Numbered from the stretch's first letter, positions 1-9,349 are shown. The stretch: 64,000 bases of DNA from Halorubrum sodomense (GCF_900111935.1 NZ_FOYN01000002.1:186001-250000), one strand, 5' to 3'. Numbers and translations: made by a program. Notes: generated by a model from the letters alone, not told the origin.

Positions 1-190
1 GTCCCGATCGTCGGGATGCTGTATGATAATATTTACTATCCATTCTAATTACTACTACGTATCTCACGGCGGCGACACCGCGGATCGACTGCGGTGCGGT
101 CCGCCGCCCTCCGCCGTCGACGCCGACGAAACGGGCGGTGTCGTGCCCCCACCCGAAGCCTCTTATCCGCGAGACGCTTTAATAAACACA

Positions 191-1408
191 ATGAGCGATA
201 CGGTCGACGACGTCGATATGCCCTACGACGAGGGCGCGGCGTCGAAACAAGAGAAGATCGACTCCTTACAGGAGCGACTCGACGTGTTGGAGTCCCAAAA
301 CGAGGAGATGCGCGACAAACTCCTCGACGCCAACGCCGAGAACAACAAGTACCAACAGAAGTTAGAGCGGCTCACCCACGAGAACAAGAAGCTGAAGCAG
401 TCCCCGCTGTTCGTGGCGACGGTACAGGAGATCACGCCCGACGGCGCCGTGATCAAACAGCACGGGAACAACCAGGAGGCGCTCACCGAGATCACCGACG
501 AGATGCGGGAGAAGCTCGACCCCGACGACCGCGTCGCGGTCAACAACTCGCTGTCGGTGGTCAAAAAGCTCGAAAAAGAGACGGACGTTCGCGCCCGCGT
601 CATGCAGGTCGAACACTCCCCGGACGTCACCTACGCCGACATCGGCGGGCTCGAAGACCAGATGCAGGAGGTCCGCGAGACCGTCGAGATGCCCCTCGAA
701 CACCCCGACATGTTCGAGGACGTGGGGATCACGCCCCCGAGCGGCGTCCTGCTGTACGGCCCGCCGGGTACCGGGAAGACGATGCTCGCGAAGGCCGTCG
801 CGAACGAGACGGACGCGACGTTCATCAAGATGGCCGGCTCCGAGCTGGTGCACAAGTTCATCGGCGAGGGCGCGAAGCTGGTCCGGGACCTGTTCGAGGT
901 CGCCCGCGAGAACCAGCCCGCCGTCCTCTTCATCGACGAGATCGACGCCATCGCCTCGAAGCGCACGGACTCGAAGACCTCGGGCGACGCCGAGGTCCAG
1001 CGGACGATGATGCAGCTGCTCTCCGAGATGGACGGCTTCGACGAGCGCGGCGACGTGCGCATCATCGCCGCGACCAACCGCTTCGACATGCTCGACCCCG
1101 CCATCCTCCGTCCCGGTCGCTTCGACCGCCTCATCGAAGTGCCGAAACCGGAGACCGAGGGCCGCGAGATCATCTTCCAGATCCACACCCGCAACATGAA
1201 TCTCGCCGACGGCGTCGACTTCGCGGAACTGGCCGAGATGACCCCCGAGGCCTCCGGAGCCGACATCAAGGCGATCTGTACCGAGGCCGGAATGTTCGCC
1301 ATCCGCGACGACCGCACGGAGGTCACGCTCGACGACTTCCTCGAGGCCCACGAGAAGCTCAGTCAGGACGACGAGACGAGCGCCGACGACTCGCTGGCGT
1401 TCGCCTGA
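191..1408 (+). CDS. pan: Proteasome-activating nucleotidase (PAN)
   Basis: Cytoplasmic AAA+ ring that unfolds substrates and feeds them into the 20S proteasome. The 405-aa product has normal PAN length. A heptad-rich coiled coil covers about residues 20-70, then an OB-fold (about 72-125) and one AAA+ module with Walker A GPPGTGKT at 190-197, Walker B LFIDEID and the RPGRFDR segment. The frame is open from 23, but I chose the ATG at 191: a TATA-like TCTTATCC lies about 25 nt before it and the upstream residues look like translated leader. The protein ends in LAFA, so the HbYX motif that docks PAN onto the 20S core would carry Phe instead of Tyr. Single gene; family assignment is certain, the number of paralogs unknown. 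Confidence 0.96.
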   Translation: MSDTVDDVDMPYDEGAASKQEKIDSLQERLDVLESQNEEMRDKLLDANAENNKYQQKLERLTHENKKLKQSPLFVATVQEITPDGAVIKQHGNNQEALTEITDEMREKLDPDDRVAVNNSLSVVKKLEKETDVRARVMQVEHSPDVTYADIGGLEDQMQEVRETVEMPLEHPDMFEDVGITPPSGVLLYGPPGTGKTMLAKAVANETDATFIKMAGSELVHKFIGEGAKLVRDLFEVARENQPAVLFIDEIDAIASKRTDSKTSGDAEVQRTMMQLLSEMDGFDERGDVRIIAATNRFDMLDPAILRPGRFDRLIEVPKPETEGREIIFQIHTRNMNLADGVDFAELAEMTPEASGADIKAICTEAGMFAIRDDRTEVTLDDFLEAHEKLSQDDETSADDSLAFA

Positions 1409-1478
1409 TCCCGCCGCGCGGCTGTCCGATTCGGTCGCTCCCTCTCGTTCACCCGTTCCGGGACCGCGACGCTTTCCC

Positions 1479-1610
1479 TCACAGCGCCGCGACCGCCAGA
1501 TACGGCACGACGAAAAACAGCAGAAACACCAGCCCCACCGCGAGCGCGTAGCCGACTCCCACGCCGACGAGCGCCCGCCATCCGTCGTTGACCGCGTCAG
1601 CGACGTTCAT
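1479..1610 (-). CDS. Small single-pass membrane protein (43 aa)
   Basis: A 43-aa frame beginning MNVADAVNDGW and ending PYLAVAAL. Residues about 14-43 are almost entirely hydrophobic and long enough for one membrane segment or a tight hairpin. The start is supported by a TATA-like GATTTAAG about 25 nt upstream on the minus strand, the leaderless arrangement of this genome. It sits alone between PAN and the DHH phosphoesterase. No function can be assigned; it resembles the short membrane proteins common in haloarchaea. Coding status rests on promoter position and hydrophobic pattern only. Confidence 0.6.
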   Translation of the reverse strand: MNVADAVNDGWRALVGVGVGYALAVGLVFLLFFVVPYLAVAAL

Positions 1611-1686
1611 GCCGAACGCATCGCGGCCCGAGACTTAAATCCGCACGCTCGGCTGTCGCGGGAGTCGCGTGACTCCGGCGGCTCGG

Positions 1687-2862
1687 TCAGACGTCGCCGG
1701 CCATCGCCCGGAACAGGCCGTCGGCGAGCGCGTCGCGGTCAACGGTCTCCGACTCCGTCTCCCCGGTGGGGTCGATCTCCGGCTCGATCGTTCCGCCGCC
1801 CATCCGCGAGTGGCCACCGCCGTTGGCGTTGTCAATGTCGTCTAACACCGCCGCTATCGCGTTACCCATGTGGACCCGGTCGTCGCGCGACCGCCCCGAG
1901 AGGTGGACGGTCCCCTCGCGCTCGCCGATCACCACGACCGCGCTGACTCCCTCCAGTTGGATCAGTTCGTCGGCGGCCTGCGGGATCGCGTCGACGTTGT
2001 TCACGCCGCCGACGTCTGCGACTCCGAACGACCCCTCGATGCGCCGTCCCGCGATGGCCCGCGCTTTCACCTCCAACACCTCCGCGTCGACCGCGGGGTT
2101 CGCGATGCGGTCGAGGCGGTCCTGGTCGACGCCGGGGTAGAGGTAGGCGGCCGCCGCGAAGTCGGGTTCGCTGGCGCCGACGGTGAGGTGTTTCGTGTCG
2201 GCCAAGATCCCGTACAACAGGCCCGTCGCGGTGTCGGTCGACAGCGTCAGACTGCTCCCCGTTTCGCTCGCGTGTTTGTCCGGCGGGACGGGGACCGCGT
2301 CGTTGTCCCGGAAGTACTCCGCGACGACCGAGGCGCTCGCCCCGTAGTCGGTCCGCACGTCGGTGAACGCCTCCCCGGCGCCGTCGCCCGGGTGGTGGTC
2401 GACGACGGCCATCGGCAACACGCCGTCGGCGCCGGCGAACCCCCGCGGCTCGTTGTGATCGACCAAGACGACCGATTCGGCCGCGAGGTCGCTCACGTGT
2501 TTTATCGGCTCCAGTTCGAGGTCGAGAACGGTCCGGAACGCGCGGTTCTCCTGATGGCGGATCTGTCCGGGGTACTGGACGGTCGCATCGACGTCGACCT
2601 GGTCTGCGAGGGAGGCCACGCCGACCGCGGCCGACATCGCGTCGGGGTCCGGGTTCGGGTGCATCAGCACCGTTATCTCCTCTTCGTCGGCCAGTAGTCG
2701 GCGGAATTTGACTCCCGGCGTCCGCCGAGCGCGGAGGACCACGACGACGACCGCGACGGTGATCAGGACGACGAGCGCCACGCCGACGGCGACTTCCGGG
2801 TTCTGCCGAACCATGGCTTCCGCCTGCGAGAATCGGTCGCCGGCCGCGCTCATCGCTCGCAT
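1687..2862 (-). CDS. Membrane-anchored DHH-family phosphoesterase
   Basis: The 391-aa protein has one N-terminal membrane segment (about residues 23-44) followed by a cytoplasmic DHH/DHHA1 phosphoesterase. Seen motifs are HPNPDPDA (68-75), DHN (135-137), DHH (155-157) and the DHHA1 signature GGGH at 348-351. Relatives (RecJ, NrnA, GdpP classes) hydrolyse nucleic acids, short oligonucleotides, pAp or cyclic dinucleotides with Mn2+. The membrane anchor recalls GdpP, but there is no PAS or GGDEF domain here, so the substrate is open. A second ATG at 2853 (MSAAGDR) is an alternative start. Monocistronic, with the SDR operon upstream. Confidence 0.85.
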   Translation of the reverse strand: MRAMSAAGDRFSQAEAMVRQNPEVAVGVALVVLITVAVVVVVLRARRTPGVKFRRLLADEEEITVLMHPNPDPDAMSAAVGVASLADQVDVDATVQYPGQIRHQENRAFRTVLDLELEPIKHVSDLAAESVVLVDHNEPRGFAGADGVLPMAVVDHHPGDGAGEAFTDVRTDYGASASVVAEYFRDNDAVPVPPDKHASETGSSLTLSTDTATGLLYGILADTKHLTVGASEPDFAAAAYLYPGVDQDRLDRIANPAVDAEVLEVKARAIAGRRIEGSFGVADVGGVNNVDAIPQAADELIQLEGVSAVVVIGEREGTVHLSGRSRDDRVHMGNAIAAVLDDIDNANGGGHSRMGGGTIEPEIDPTGETESETVDRDALADGLFRAMAGDV

Positions 2863-2985
2863 GCGTTGTGGCCAGTCGCTCCCGACACATGAAGGTTCGT
2901 TACCGTTCCGATGGACTGAGACCGACGAAAACGCCCGTTATCAGGCGACTGCGAACCGGATCGCCTGCCGTCCGGCCGAGACGCG

Positions 2986-3888
2986 CTACGCGGTCCGCGC
3001 CCGGTACGCGCGCACGGCGTCGCGGTATCCCGAGCGGAACGTCGGGTGGACGAACTCGTAGCCGAGTTCGCGGAGCAGTTCGTTCGAACACCGCTTACTC
3101 GTCCGGATTCGACGCTCCGCGGCCGCCGAGAGATCCCCCGCCGCGATCCGTTCGTCCTTCGACAGCTTCTCCGGACGCGGGACGCCGCAGGCGTCCGCGA
3201 GCCAGTCCGCGAACGCGTGTTTCTCGACCGGTTCGTCGTCGACGACGAGGACGACGCGGTCGCGAGCGCGGTCCGCCTCCAACAGGTGTCGGATCGATCC
3301 CGCGGCGTCGTCGCGGTGGACCATGTTCAGGTAGCCGGCCGTCACCGGTCCCTCCACGTACCGGTCCAGCCGATACCTATCGGGGCCGTACAGCCCCGTG
3401 AACCGGACGACCGTCCCGTCGATCCCCGCGTCGGTCGCGCGTTCCGTCGCGATCCGTTCGGCCTCGGCGAGGACGCGAGTCTTCTCCGTGGTCGGCTCGA
3501 CCGGCGTCTCCTCGTCGACCCACCCTCCGTCGTGGTCGCCGTACACGCCGGTCGAGGAGGTGTACACCAACCGGTCCGGCCGGGACGACCGCGAGCCGTA
3601 CTCGTCGACGACGTTCGCCAGTCCGTCGACGTACACCTCCCGCGCCGCGTCGGCGCCGCGACCGCCCGAACTGGCCGCGAAGACGACGGCGTCCGCGTCC
3701 GGTAGGGCATCCAGCGACGCCGGGTCAGTCGCGTCCGCGCGGACGGCCTCCACCTCGGGCCCGACGGCCGCGACCGCGTCGAGCCCCGAGTCGGACCGAC
3801 GGACGCCGGTCACCGCGTGGCCGCGGGCGTCGAGCTGTTCCGCCAGCGCTATGCCGACGTAGCCGCAGCCGACGACGACGACCCTCAT
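2986..3888 (-). CDS. NAD(P)-dependent epimerase/dehydratase-like SDR protein
   Basis: A 300-aa Rossmann protein. It opens with the dinucleotide-binding GCGYVG (residues 7-12) and carries VYTSSTGVYGDHDGG, the region that holds the active-site Ser and Tyr in extended SDRs; the usual Lys four residues after Tyr is not evident, which fits atypical YeeZ-like members. Its ATG overlaps the stop of the upstream gene (ATGA at 3885-3888), so the pair is probably translationally coupled. Substrate cannot be inferred; sugar-nucleotide epimerases and NADP-binding repair-type proteins share this fold. Confidence 0.8.
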   Translation of the reverse strand: MRVVVVGCGYVGIALAEQLDARGHAVTGVRRSDSGLDAVAAVGPEVEAVRADATDPASLDALPDADAVVFAASSGGRGADAAREVYVDGLANVVDEYGSRSSRPDRLVYTSSTGVYGDHDGGWVDEETPVEPTTEKTRVLAEAERIATERATDAGIDGTVVRFTGLYGPDRYRLDRYVEGPVTAGYLNMVHRDDAAGSIRHLLEADRARDRVVLVVDDEPVEKHAFADWLADACGVPRPEKLSKDERIAAGDLSAAAERRIRTSKRCSNELLRELGYEFVHPTFRSGYRDAVRAYRARTA

Positions 3889-4337
3889 CGCTTCCGGCGC
3901 TCGACGACTGCGAGTATCTCCGCGAGCTGCCCGAGCGTCATCGCGGTTCGCCCCTCCAGCGCCTGCTGGACCTCCTGGCCGGTGAGATCCGCGTCGATCT
4001 TCGCGGCGATCGCGTCCACGTCGAGCACCGCGGTCGCCATCCCCATCAGCAGGTGGTCGCGGACCTCAGCCACTATCGCGTCCGCGTCGCGGTCCGGATC
4101 CGCCGCCGCGAGGACGGCCGCGGCGTCGGTGAGCGTGACGTCTCCGATGTCGCCGTCGCGGACGGCGGTCGCGTCCGCCTCGGTCAGCCCGACCTCGCCG
4201 GCGAGCCGGTCGGTGTCGATCTCCGACGCCGCCTCCGTCATCACCGCCCCGAAGGCGTCGAGCAGGTCCGCCGCCGTCGTCTCGTCGGCGTCGACGTCGG
4301 GTCCGTGTCCGCCGTCGTCGACGACCTCGTGGAACAT
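3885..4337 (-). CDS. Conserved haloarchaeal protein (DUF5791-like)
   Basis: 150 aa from the ATG at 4337 (MFHEVVDDGG). It is acidic, entirely alpha-helical in character and has no catalytic motif or membrane segment. The start is favoured because GTTTTGAG, a TATA-like box, lies about 25 nt upstream, and the longer frame to 4388 adds only basic non-haloarchaeal sequence (MDASDRRRFETRRRS). The C-terminal part (ALEGRTAMTLGQLAEILAVVERRKR) looks like a short helical docking region. From memory it resembles DUF5791; this is not checked. It is the first gene of a two-gene operon with the SDR protein. Confidence 0.7.
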   Translation of the reverse strand: MFHEVVDDGGHGPDVDADETTAADLLDAFGAVMTEAASEIDTDRLAGEVGLTEADATAVRDGDIGDVTLTDAAAVLAAADPDRDADAIVAEVRDHLLMGMATAVLDVDAIAAKIDADLTGQEVQQALEGRTAMTLGQLAEILAVVERRKR

Positions 4338-4427
4338 ACGCTCACTCCGTCGCCGCGTCTCAAAACGCCTGCGGTCGGACGCGTCCACTCCGGTTCGCGT
4401 CTCTCCACTCCCCGGTTTCTCCGGCTC

Positions 4428-7400
4428 TCACCCCTCCGTACACTCGTCCGCCGCCTCCGGCGACGCGGTCAGCGGTCCCGGACACGGCCAGCCGGCTGAG
4501 GTCTCCTCGCGCGTCCCGTCGACGTCGCCGACCCCCGGCGGCCCCGCCGGGACGGCGACGACGATCACCGTTCTCGTCTCGAACGAGATCGGTTCCGTGG
4601 CACCCAGCGCGATCGACTCGCCGCTCACGTCGATGCGGACTTCGCCGGCGGTTCGGACGTACTCGAACGGGCGCCCGGGCGTCCCGACGTCCGCACGGAG
4701 CGTAAACCGCGGGTACTCCCCGCGCACCCGGACGTTCCACGCGTTGACGGTCGCCACCCAGTACCCGGGAACGGGAGCGACCGGAAGGCCGGCGCCGACG
4801 CTCCGAACGGGCTTCGGAACCCGTTTGTCCGGAATCGACGCGACCGCTTTCTTGCCCCGCCTCTCGATCGCAGACTTGAGCTCGTGCCGTCGGATCGCGC
4901 GGGACGCGGCCGTCGTCGCGTCGACGAAGCGGGCCGGAACGCGGACCGCGTCTCTCCCGGCCGCCGTCCGCGTCTCGACGCGGAGATGCGCCGCGAGCCC
5001 GATCCGCTCGGCCCTCGACAGCGTCCCGATTCGCGCCGCCTCGCGGGCGACTCGGTCCGGGTATTCCCCCTCGCCGACCGCGACGGCTCTGTCTCCGAGC
5101 GAGTCGTATTCGGCCCCGACGTTCTCCAACACCGCCCGCCGCTGCTCGCGAGAGAGATCGGTCCGGTCCGCGAGCCGTTCCGCCAGCGCTTCGTCGATGC
5201 GTCGCAGCGAGGCGTCGACCCGTCCGGCGAGCGCGCGCCGGTCGGCGCGCAGATCCTCGTCGCCTGTCGCCGCGAGCGCCTCCTCCGCCGCGAGGAGCGA
5301 CCGCCCGGCGACCCCGATCCGCACGGTGTCGTCGGTGCCGAGGATCCGGTCCGCGATCCCGCCGGCGACGTCGCTGTACGGGAGCGTGGCGTAGTTCACG
5401 TTCCTGGTCGCGAGCGGTCGCGTCGTCGTGCCGTCGACGCCCTCGATGCGCTCGCCGTCGACCGCGGTCCGCGGCAGGTATCCCGGCGATCCTTCCGGGG
5501 CGAACGTGACGGCGCCGCCCGGGCCCCCGTCACCGACGGCGTAGGTCCCCGGGTCGCGGGCGGCCTCGCGGCTGGCGATCACTTCGCCGACGGGCGGCCC
5601 GCCGAAGGCCTCCTTCACCCGATCGAGGACGCCGTTCGTCGCCGCTTTCCGCCTTTCTGCGGCCGATTCCAGTTCCTCGATAACGGCGTCGAGGTACGCG
5701 ACGCGGGCGGCGACCCGTCCGCGGTCGACCGCGCCGTCGTACCGCCCGGGCGCGTCCCGGAGGGCGTCGCGGCGGTTGCGGACGGTCGCGGCGAGGTCCC
5801 TGTACGGGGTCGACTCGCCGGCCGCCGCGTCGGCCATCGACGCCTCCGTCTCGAGGCTGCGGACGCGGTCCGACAGCGCCGAGACGTCGCTCGCGACCCG
5901 GTCCAGATCCGCCTCCGATCGGGCGCCGTATACGACCGTCGACCGCGTCTCGCCGCCGCCGTCGACGGCGACCCGCGCCAACTGATCGACGTCGGCGTCC
6001 GTCTCGAGGTTCAGTTCCGCCCTCGCGGCCGCCGGCGTGTCGGCGAGATCCGGTCCGTCGACGTCGTTACCACCGGCACCGAACGTCGCCGTCGGTCTGT
6101 CGGGCGCGCCGTCGCGCGGCGCGTACGTTCCAGTCACCGAAACCCGGACGCGGTATCGATCCGACGCCTCGTCGCGCGTCACGGTGCGGTCGACGCTGAC
6201 GTTTCGGACCGTCCCGTTCGGCCCCCGCTCGACGACCCGCCGTTCCCACGTCGCGGTCGCAGCGCGCTCCACGACGACCTCCCGGAGCGCGCCGCCGAAC
6301 GACACCGTCTCGCCGGGCGAAACCGTCTCGCCGTCGGTTCCCGTCCGGAGGTCGGTTCCGTCGACGACCCGGATTTCCTCCCGCCGCGACGTGTCCACTC
6401 GACGCCACGGTTCGGTACGCGACGACCGCGGGCGATCCGGCGTCACCGGGCCGCCGTCGGCGATCCGCGTCGTCTCCGCTTCCACGGTCGCCTCGACGCG
6501 GTGGCTCCCCCGAACGATCTCCTCGAGGTCGTCGTGAACTCGGGTCGCCGCGCGGTCGGCCGCGTGGCCGACCTCGACCGACGCCGTCTCGCCCGTCGGA
6601 TCCGCGGAGGGACTGAACGCCGCGTCTTCGCTCGCCGTCGCGTCTCCGGTCGACGACGCGCCTTCGCCCGCCCCCGTCCCTTCCGCGCCGCTCCCTCTCG
6701 TCGGCGTCGGCGCTCCGAGGACGGCGTCGGTCCACGCGGTCTTGTGGGGCCCCATCGGCGACAGCAGATCGCTCACGCCCGTCCGAGCGGTCGCACGGGC
6801 GACGCCGCCGCGCGCGTCGGGGTCGCTGGCGCCGAACACGTCCCGCTGGACCCGCACGATCCCGGCGTTGGTCGAAAGCTCCACGTGACGGTTCGCGACG
6901 ACGTTCTCGACGGGCGCACCGGCGTACTGGGCGTAGCCGCGGGCCCACGCCATCGCGTAGAGACTGGCGGTGATCTGCCGACCGAGGCCGGCTCCCTCGA
7001 CGGGCCCCCGGTTGAGGCGCGTCTCGAACCGCTCGGTCCGCTCGTGGGCGGCCAGCGTCGGCACGGCGACGGTGACGGTCCGCGATCGCGTCCGGTTCAC
7101 GACGGTTCGGCCGCCCCGGGTCGCGGTCGTCTCGACGCCCTCGAAGGTGACCCGCGTCGCCGTCCCGTTCGCGGCCGATTCGACGCGGACTCGCTCGCGC
7201 GCGGCGACGAGGTCGCGGGCCGACTCGACCGCCGGCAGCGACGCGTCCGCATTGACGCTCCCGGTGTCGCTCTCGACCGCCCCCAACGCCTCCGCCCCGG
7301 CGATCGCGAGCCGGATCCGGAACGCGTCCTCGAAGGCGGATCCCTCGCGGACAGCGCGCGACACCGGTCCCGATCCGTTCGGCGCGTTCGTCACGGGTTC

Positions 7401-7658
7401 CGCGGCCGCGTCGTAGGCGGCCTCGCTGGCCGCGCTCCGGAGCGCGGCGGTCGCGTCGGCGTCGACGCGCTCGACGGCGCGTTCGACCCGCCGGTCCTCC
7501 CCGACGAGCCCCTGCCCGGCGAGTCCCGCGGCGTACGCCGAACTCGTCACGAGCAGCAGTACGCCGACGAGCGCGAAGGGGACTCGAGCCCGCTCGTCGA
7601 CGACGAACGACCGCGCGCTCCGCCCTTCGTTCGACCGATCGCGGCGCAGGTTCCCCAC
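4428..7658 (-). CDS. Large membrane-anchored pilus-cluster protein (DUF7286-like)
   Basis: 1076 aa from a GTG at 7658. The N-terminus is short and basic, then one hydrophobic segment (VPFALVGVLLLVTSSAYA, about residues 27-44) anchors a very long, Thr/Arg/Asp-rich extracytoplasmic domain. The start is fixed by GGAGGTG lying 5-12 nt before the GTG and by the upstream gene ending 2 nt away (TAA at 7661-7663); the open frame to 7913 is only overlap with that gene. Last gene of the operon 9338 to 4428. The N-terminal anchor plus location suggests a pseudopilin- or tip-like component exported by the neighbouring PilB/TadC machine; this is inference. I recall a DUF7286 family at this place in haloarchaeal genomes. 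Confidence 0.8.
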   Translation of the reverse strand: MGNLRRDRSNEGRSARSFVVDERARVPFALVGVLLLVTSSAYAAGLAGQGLVGEDRRVERAVERVDADATAALRSAASEAAYDAAAEPVTNAPNGSGPVSRAVREGSAFEDAFRIRLAIAGAEALGAVESDTGSVNADASLPAVESARDLVAARERVRVESAANGTATRVTFEGVETTATRGGRTVVNRTRSRTVTVAVPTLAAHERTERFETRLNRGPVEGAGLGRQITASLYAMAWARGYAQYAGAPVENVVANRHVELSTNAGIVRVQRDVFGASDPDARGGVARATARTGVSDLLSPMGPHKTAWTDAVLGAPTPTRGSGAEGTGAGEGASSTGDATASEDAAFSPSADPTGETASVEVGHAADRAATRVHDDLEEIVRGSHRVEATVEAETTRIADGGPVTPDRPRSSRTEPWRRVDTSRREEIRVVDGTDLRTGTDGETVSPGETVSFGGALREVVVERAATATWERRVVERGPNGTVRNVSVDRTVTRDEASDRYRVRVSVTGTYAPRDGAPDRPTATFGAGGNDVDGPDLADTPAAARAELNLETDADVDQLARVAVDGGGETRSTVVYGARSEADLDRVASDVSALSDRVRSLETEASMADAAAGESTPYRDLAATVRNRRDALRDAPGRYDGAVDRGRVAARVAYLDAVIEELESAAERRKAATNGVLDRVKEAFGGPPVGEVIASREAARDPGTYAVGDGGPGGAVTFAPEGSPGYLPRTAVDGERIEGVDGTTTRPLATRNVNYATLPYSDVAGGIADRILGTDDTVRIGVAGRSLLAAEEALAATGDEDLRADRRALAGRVDASLRRIDEALAERLADRTDLSREQRRAVLENVGAEYDSLGDRAVAVGEGEYPDRVAREAARIGTLSRAERIGLAAHLRVETRTAAGRDAVRVPARFVDATTAASRAIRRHELKSAIERRGKKAVASIPDKRVPKPVRSVGAGLPVAPVPGYWVATVNAWNVRVRGEYPRFTLRADVGTPGRPFEYVRTAGEVRIDVSGESIALGATEPISFETRTVIVVAVPAGPPGVGDVDGTREETSAGWPCPGPLTASPEAADECTEG

Positions 7659-7660
7659 GC

Positions 7661-8368
7661 TTACCACCTCCGAACGACGATTCGGACGACGCCCTCCGGC
7701 GATCGATCCCCTCCGTCCCCGTCGCTGATCCCGCCGGGGATCGGCTGCCTGATGACCACGGCGGCGACGTCCGCGTTCCGCGGCGGCTCGGGACCGACGG
7801 CGATCGGATCCCGAGTCGCGGTCGCGGTACCGCTCTCGTCGCCCCCGCCGACCGTCCGCGTCGGCTCCCTCCCGACGGCGATCGAGAACGGATGTGCCGG
7901 CTTCTCGATCCACCCGAGGCGGGCCCCGTCGCGCCCTCTGGGCGGGGACCGCTCGTCCGGACTCCGCGCCGTCGGAGCGGCCGCAGTCTCTCGATTTCCG
8001 CCGTTCACCGCGGCGTCGACGGCACCGGTGCCGTCCGTCTCCCCGTCGACTTCCACCGTCGCGTCGACCCGCGTTCGCGGACCGAGTCCGGCACGGATGG
8101 ATTCGGTGGCTCGCCGTTCGAACGCCCCGTCCGCGTCCCGCTCGGCGAGCAGCGCGAGCAGCTCCGCGCGGGTCGCGTGGACCCGTCGCGTTCCGTTCGG
8201 CGCGGTACCGTCGCGGTACGTCACGGTCGCGGTCTCGGTGACGAGCCGATCCGCGGCGTCCGTCGCCGTCGGACCGTCCGGGCCGCCGGCGTCGCTCGCG
8301 CCGAGCGCGACGACGCTCGCGGAGACGCAGAGCAGCAGCACGCTCACGTCGAGGACGGTGCTGGTCAC
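7661..8368 (-). CDS. Pseudopilin-like membrane protein (DUF7284-like)
   Basis: 235 aa from a GTG at 8368 whose sequence GTGA overlaps the stop of the preceding gene, giving translational coupling. The first 27 residues (TSTVLDVSVLLLCVSASVV) form one hydrophobic N-terminal segment with almost no positively charged leader, followed by an extracellular-type domain rich in Thr, Asp and Gly. No catalytic motif. Third gene of the operon starting at 9338. The short hydrophobic N-terminus and gene order suggest a minor pilin or pseudopilin-like subunit; from memory it matches DUF7284. Confidence 0.72.
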   Translation of the reverse strand: MTSTVLDVSVLLLCVSASVVALGASDAGGPDGPTATDAADRLVTETATVTYRDGTAPNGTRRVHATRAELLALLAERDADGAFERRATESIRAGLGPRTRVDATVEVDGETDGTGAVDAAVNGGNRETAAAPTARSPDERSPPRGRDGARLGWIEKPAHPFSIAVGREPTRTVGGGDESGTATATRDPIAVGPEPPRNADVAAVVIRQPIPGGISDGDGGDRSPEGVVRIVVRRW

Positions 8369-8841
8369 CGCCACACCACCGCCCGAAGGGTTCCGCGAAC
8401 GTTCCGGCCGGGCGCCACCCGAACCGTCACCCGCCGCTCGGCGACCGCGACGGCGTCCGGCGACCGCGCTCCGGGCGGTCCCGGGGCGTCCGGACCCGAC
8501 GCGGCCAGCCACCGCTCGCCGTTCGCCTCCAGCTCGATCGCCGTCGCGGTTCCCGGCGCTTCGACTCTCCGCAGCCGCCTCGGATCGACGACGCCGCCGA
8601 CGGTGACCGCTCGTTCGGCGCGGTCGAGGGCCGCCTCCGCGGCCCGTCCGGATCGGTCGGGTGCGGCGTCGTCGAGCGCGCCGGCGTACAGGCCGAGCGC
8701 GAGGCCGACGACCGTCACCGCGACGAGCGCGGCGATCGGTTCGACGGCGGCGCGGTCGGACGCCGAGAGCGACGCGATCGGTCCCTCGCTCGTCGCAGTC
8801 GCGTTCGGTCTCGCGGGATCTCGTGACATCCGCGCGATCAC
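8365..8841 (-). CDS. Pseudopilin-like membrane protein (DUF7285-like)
   Basis: 158 aa. After a 30-residue hydrophilic leader the sequence DRAAVEPIAALVAVTVVGLALGLYAG resembles the H-domain of type IV pilins: a small residue run with one acidic residue (Glu) just inside the hydrophobic helix. A PibD-type cleavage before AAVEP is possible but the leader lacks the classical Arg/Lys-Gly pair. GTGA overlaps the stop of the upstream gene at 8838-8841; an ATG at 8829 (MSRDPARP) is an alternative start. Second gene of the 9338 operon. From memory the family is DUF7285. Confidence 0.72.
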   Translation of the reverse strand: MIARMSRDPARPNATATSEGPIASLSASDRAAVEPIAALVAVTVVGLALGLYAGALDDAAPDRSGRAAEAALDRAERAVTVGGVVDPRRLRRVEAPGTATAIELEANGERWLAASGPDAPGPPGARSPDAVAVAERRVTVRVAPGRNVRGTLRAVVWR

Positions 8842-9338
8842 CCGACGAGCGTGACGCGGACGTCTCCGTAGTGTACCCGTCGGACCGTGATCCGCTCCGG
8901 AGCGGCCGTCCAGGGAGCTTCGATCGATCGCGCGCGCTCGGCCGCCGCCGCGAACGACGCCGGATCGTCGAACGCTGCGTCGGGGGGAACGCCGTCGAGG
9001 ACGCGTCGAAGCCGCGCGTCAGTCGTCGCGTTCGATTCCCCCCGGGCCTCCGGTCGTATCACCGGCGTAATCCGCGGTGCGTCGAACGCCGCCCGTGCGG
9101 TCCCCGTCCCGCCCGTGAGCGAGACCGATCCGGTCGTGAGTCGGATCCGCTCCGCCGCGATTCCGTGTTCGGCGGTCGCGGGGTACTCCCCGTCAGCGAC
9201 CGAGTCGATCGTGTGCGCGACGCCGTCGGCGTCTGGCGGCGGCGAGGCCGGAAACGCCGCGGCCACGCCGGCCGTCGCGACGCTCACCACGGCTAAGCCG
9301 AGCCACGCGTACGTCGCGTCGAGGTTCGTCTCGAACAT
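8838..9338 (-). CDS. Membrane-anchored pilus-cluster protein (DUF7283-like)
   Basis: 166 aa. It starts MFETNLDATYAW and has one N-terminal hydrophobic segment (WLGLAVVSVATAGVAAAF, residues 12-29), then a soluble domain that probably faces outward. It is the first gene of the four-gene pseudopilin-like operon (9338 to 4428), reading from a strong TATA box exactly 22 nt before this ATG. All junctions downstream are overlapping or nearly so. Function unknown; position directly behind the TadC-like gene and the shared promoter sequence with the PilB-like gene argue that it belongs to the same export or pilus apparatus. Confidence 0.78.
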   Translation of the reverse strand: MFETNLDATYAWLGLAVVSVATAGVAAAFPASPPPDADGVAHTIDSVADGEYPATAEHGIAAERIRLTTGSVSLTGGTGTARAAFDAPRITPVIRPEARGESNATTDARLRRVLDGVPPDAAFDDPASFAAAAERARSIEAPWTAAPERITVRRVHYGDVRVTLVG

Positions 9339-9349
9339 GGGGCGGCTGG

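Noticed and set aside
1-48. Possible 3' end of an upstream gene (frame 1 reads VPIVGMLYDNIYYPF then stop at 46-48; frame 3 reads PDRRDAV then stop)
   Set aside because: Too short to judge; two frames are open from the edge and neither can be preferred.
7659-7913. 85-residue N-terminal extension of the large DUF7286-like protein
   Set aside because: It fully overlaps the preceding gene and is Arg-rich shadow sequence; the GTG at 7658 has GGAGGTG in front of it.
4884-8606. 1240-aa open frame on the plus strand
   Set aside because: Arg/Pro-rich composition of a high-GC antisense frame; the minus-strand genes have acidic haloarchaeal composition, membrane segments and coupled starts.
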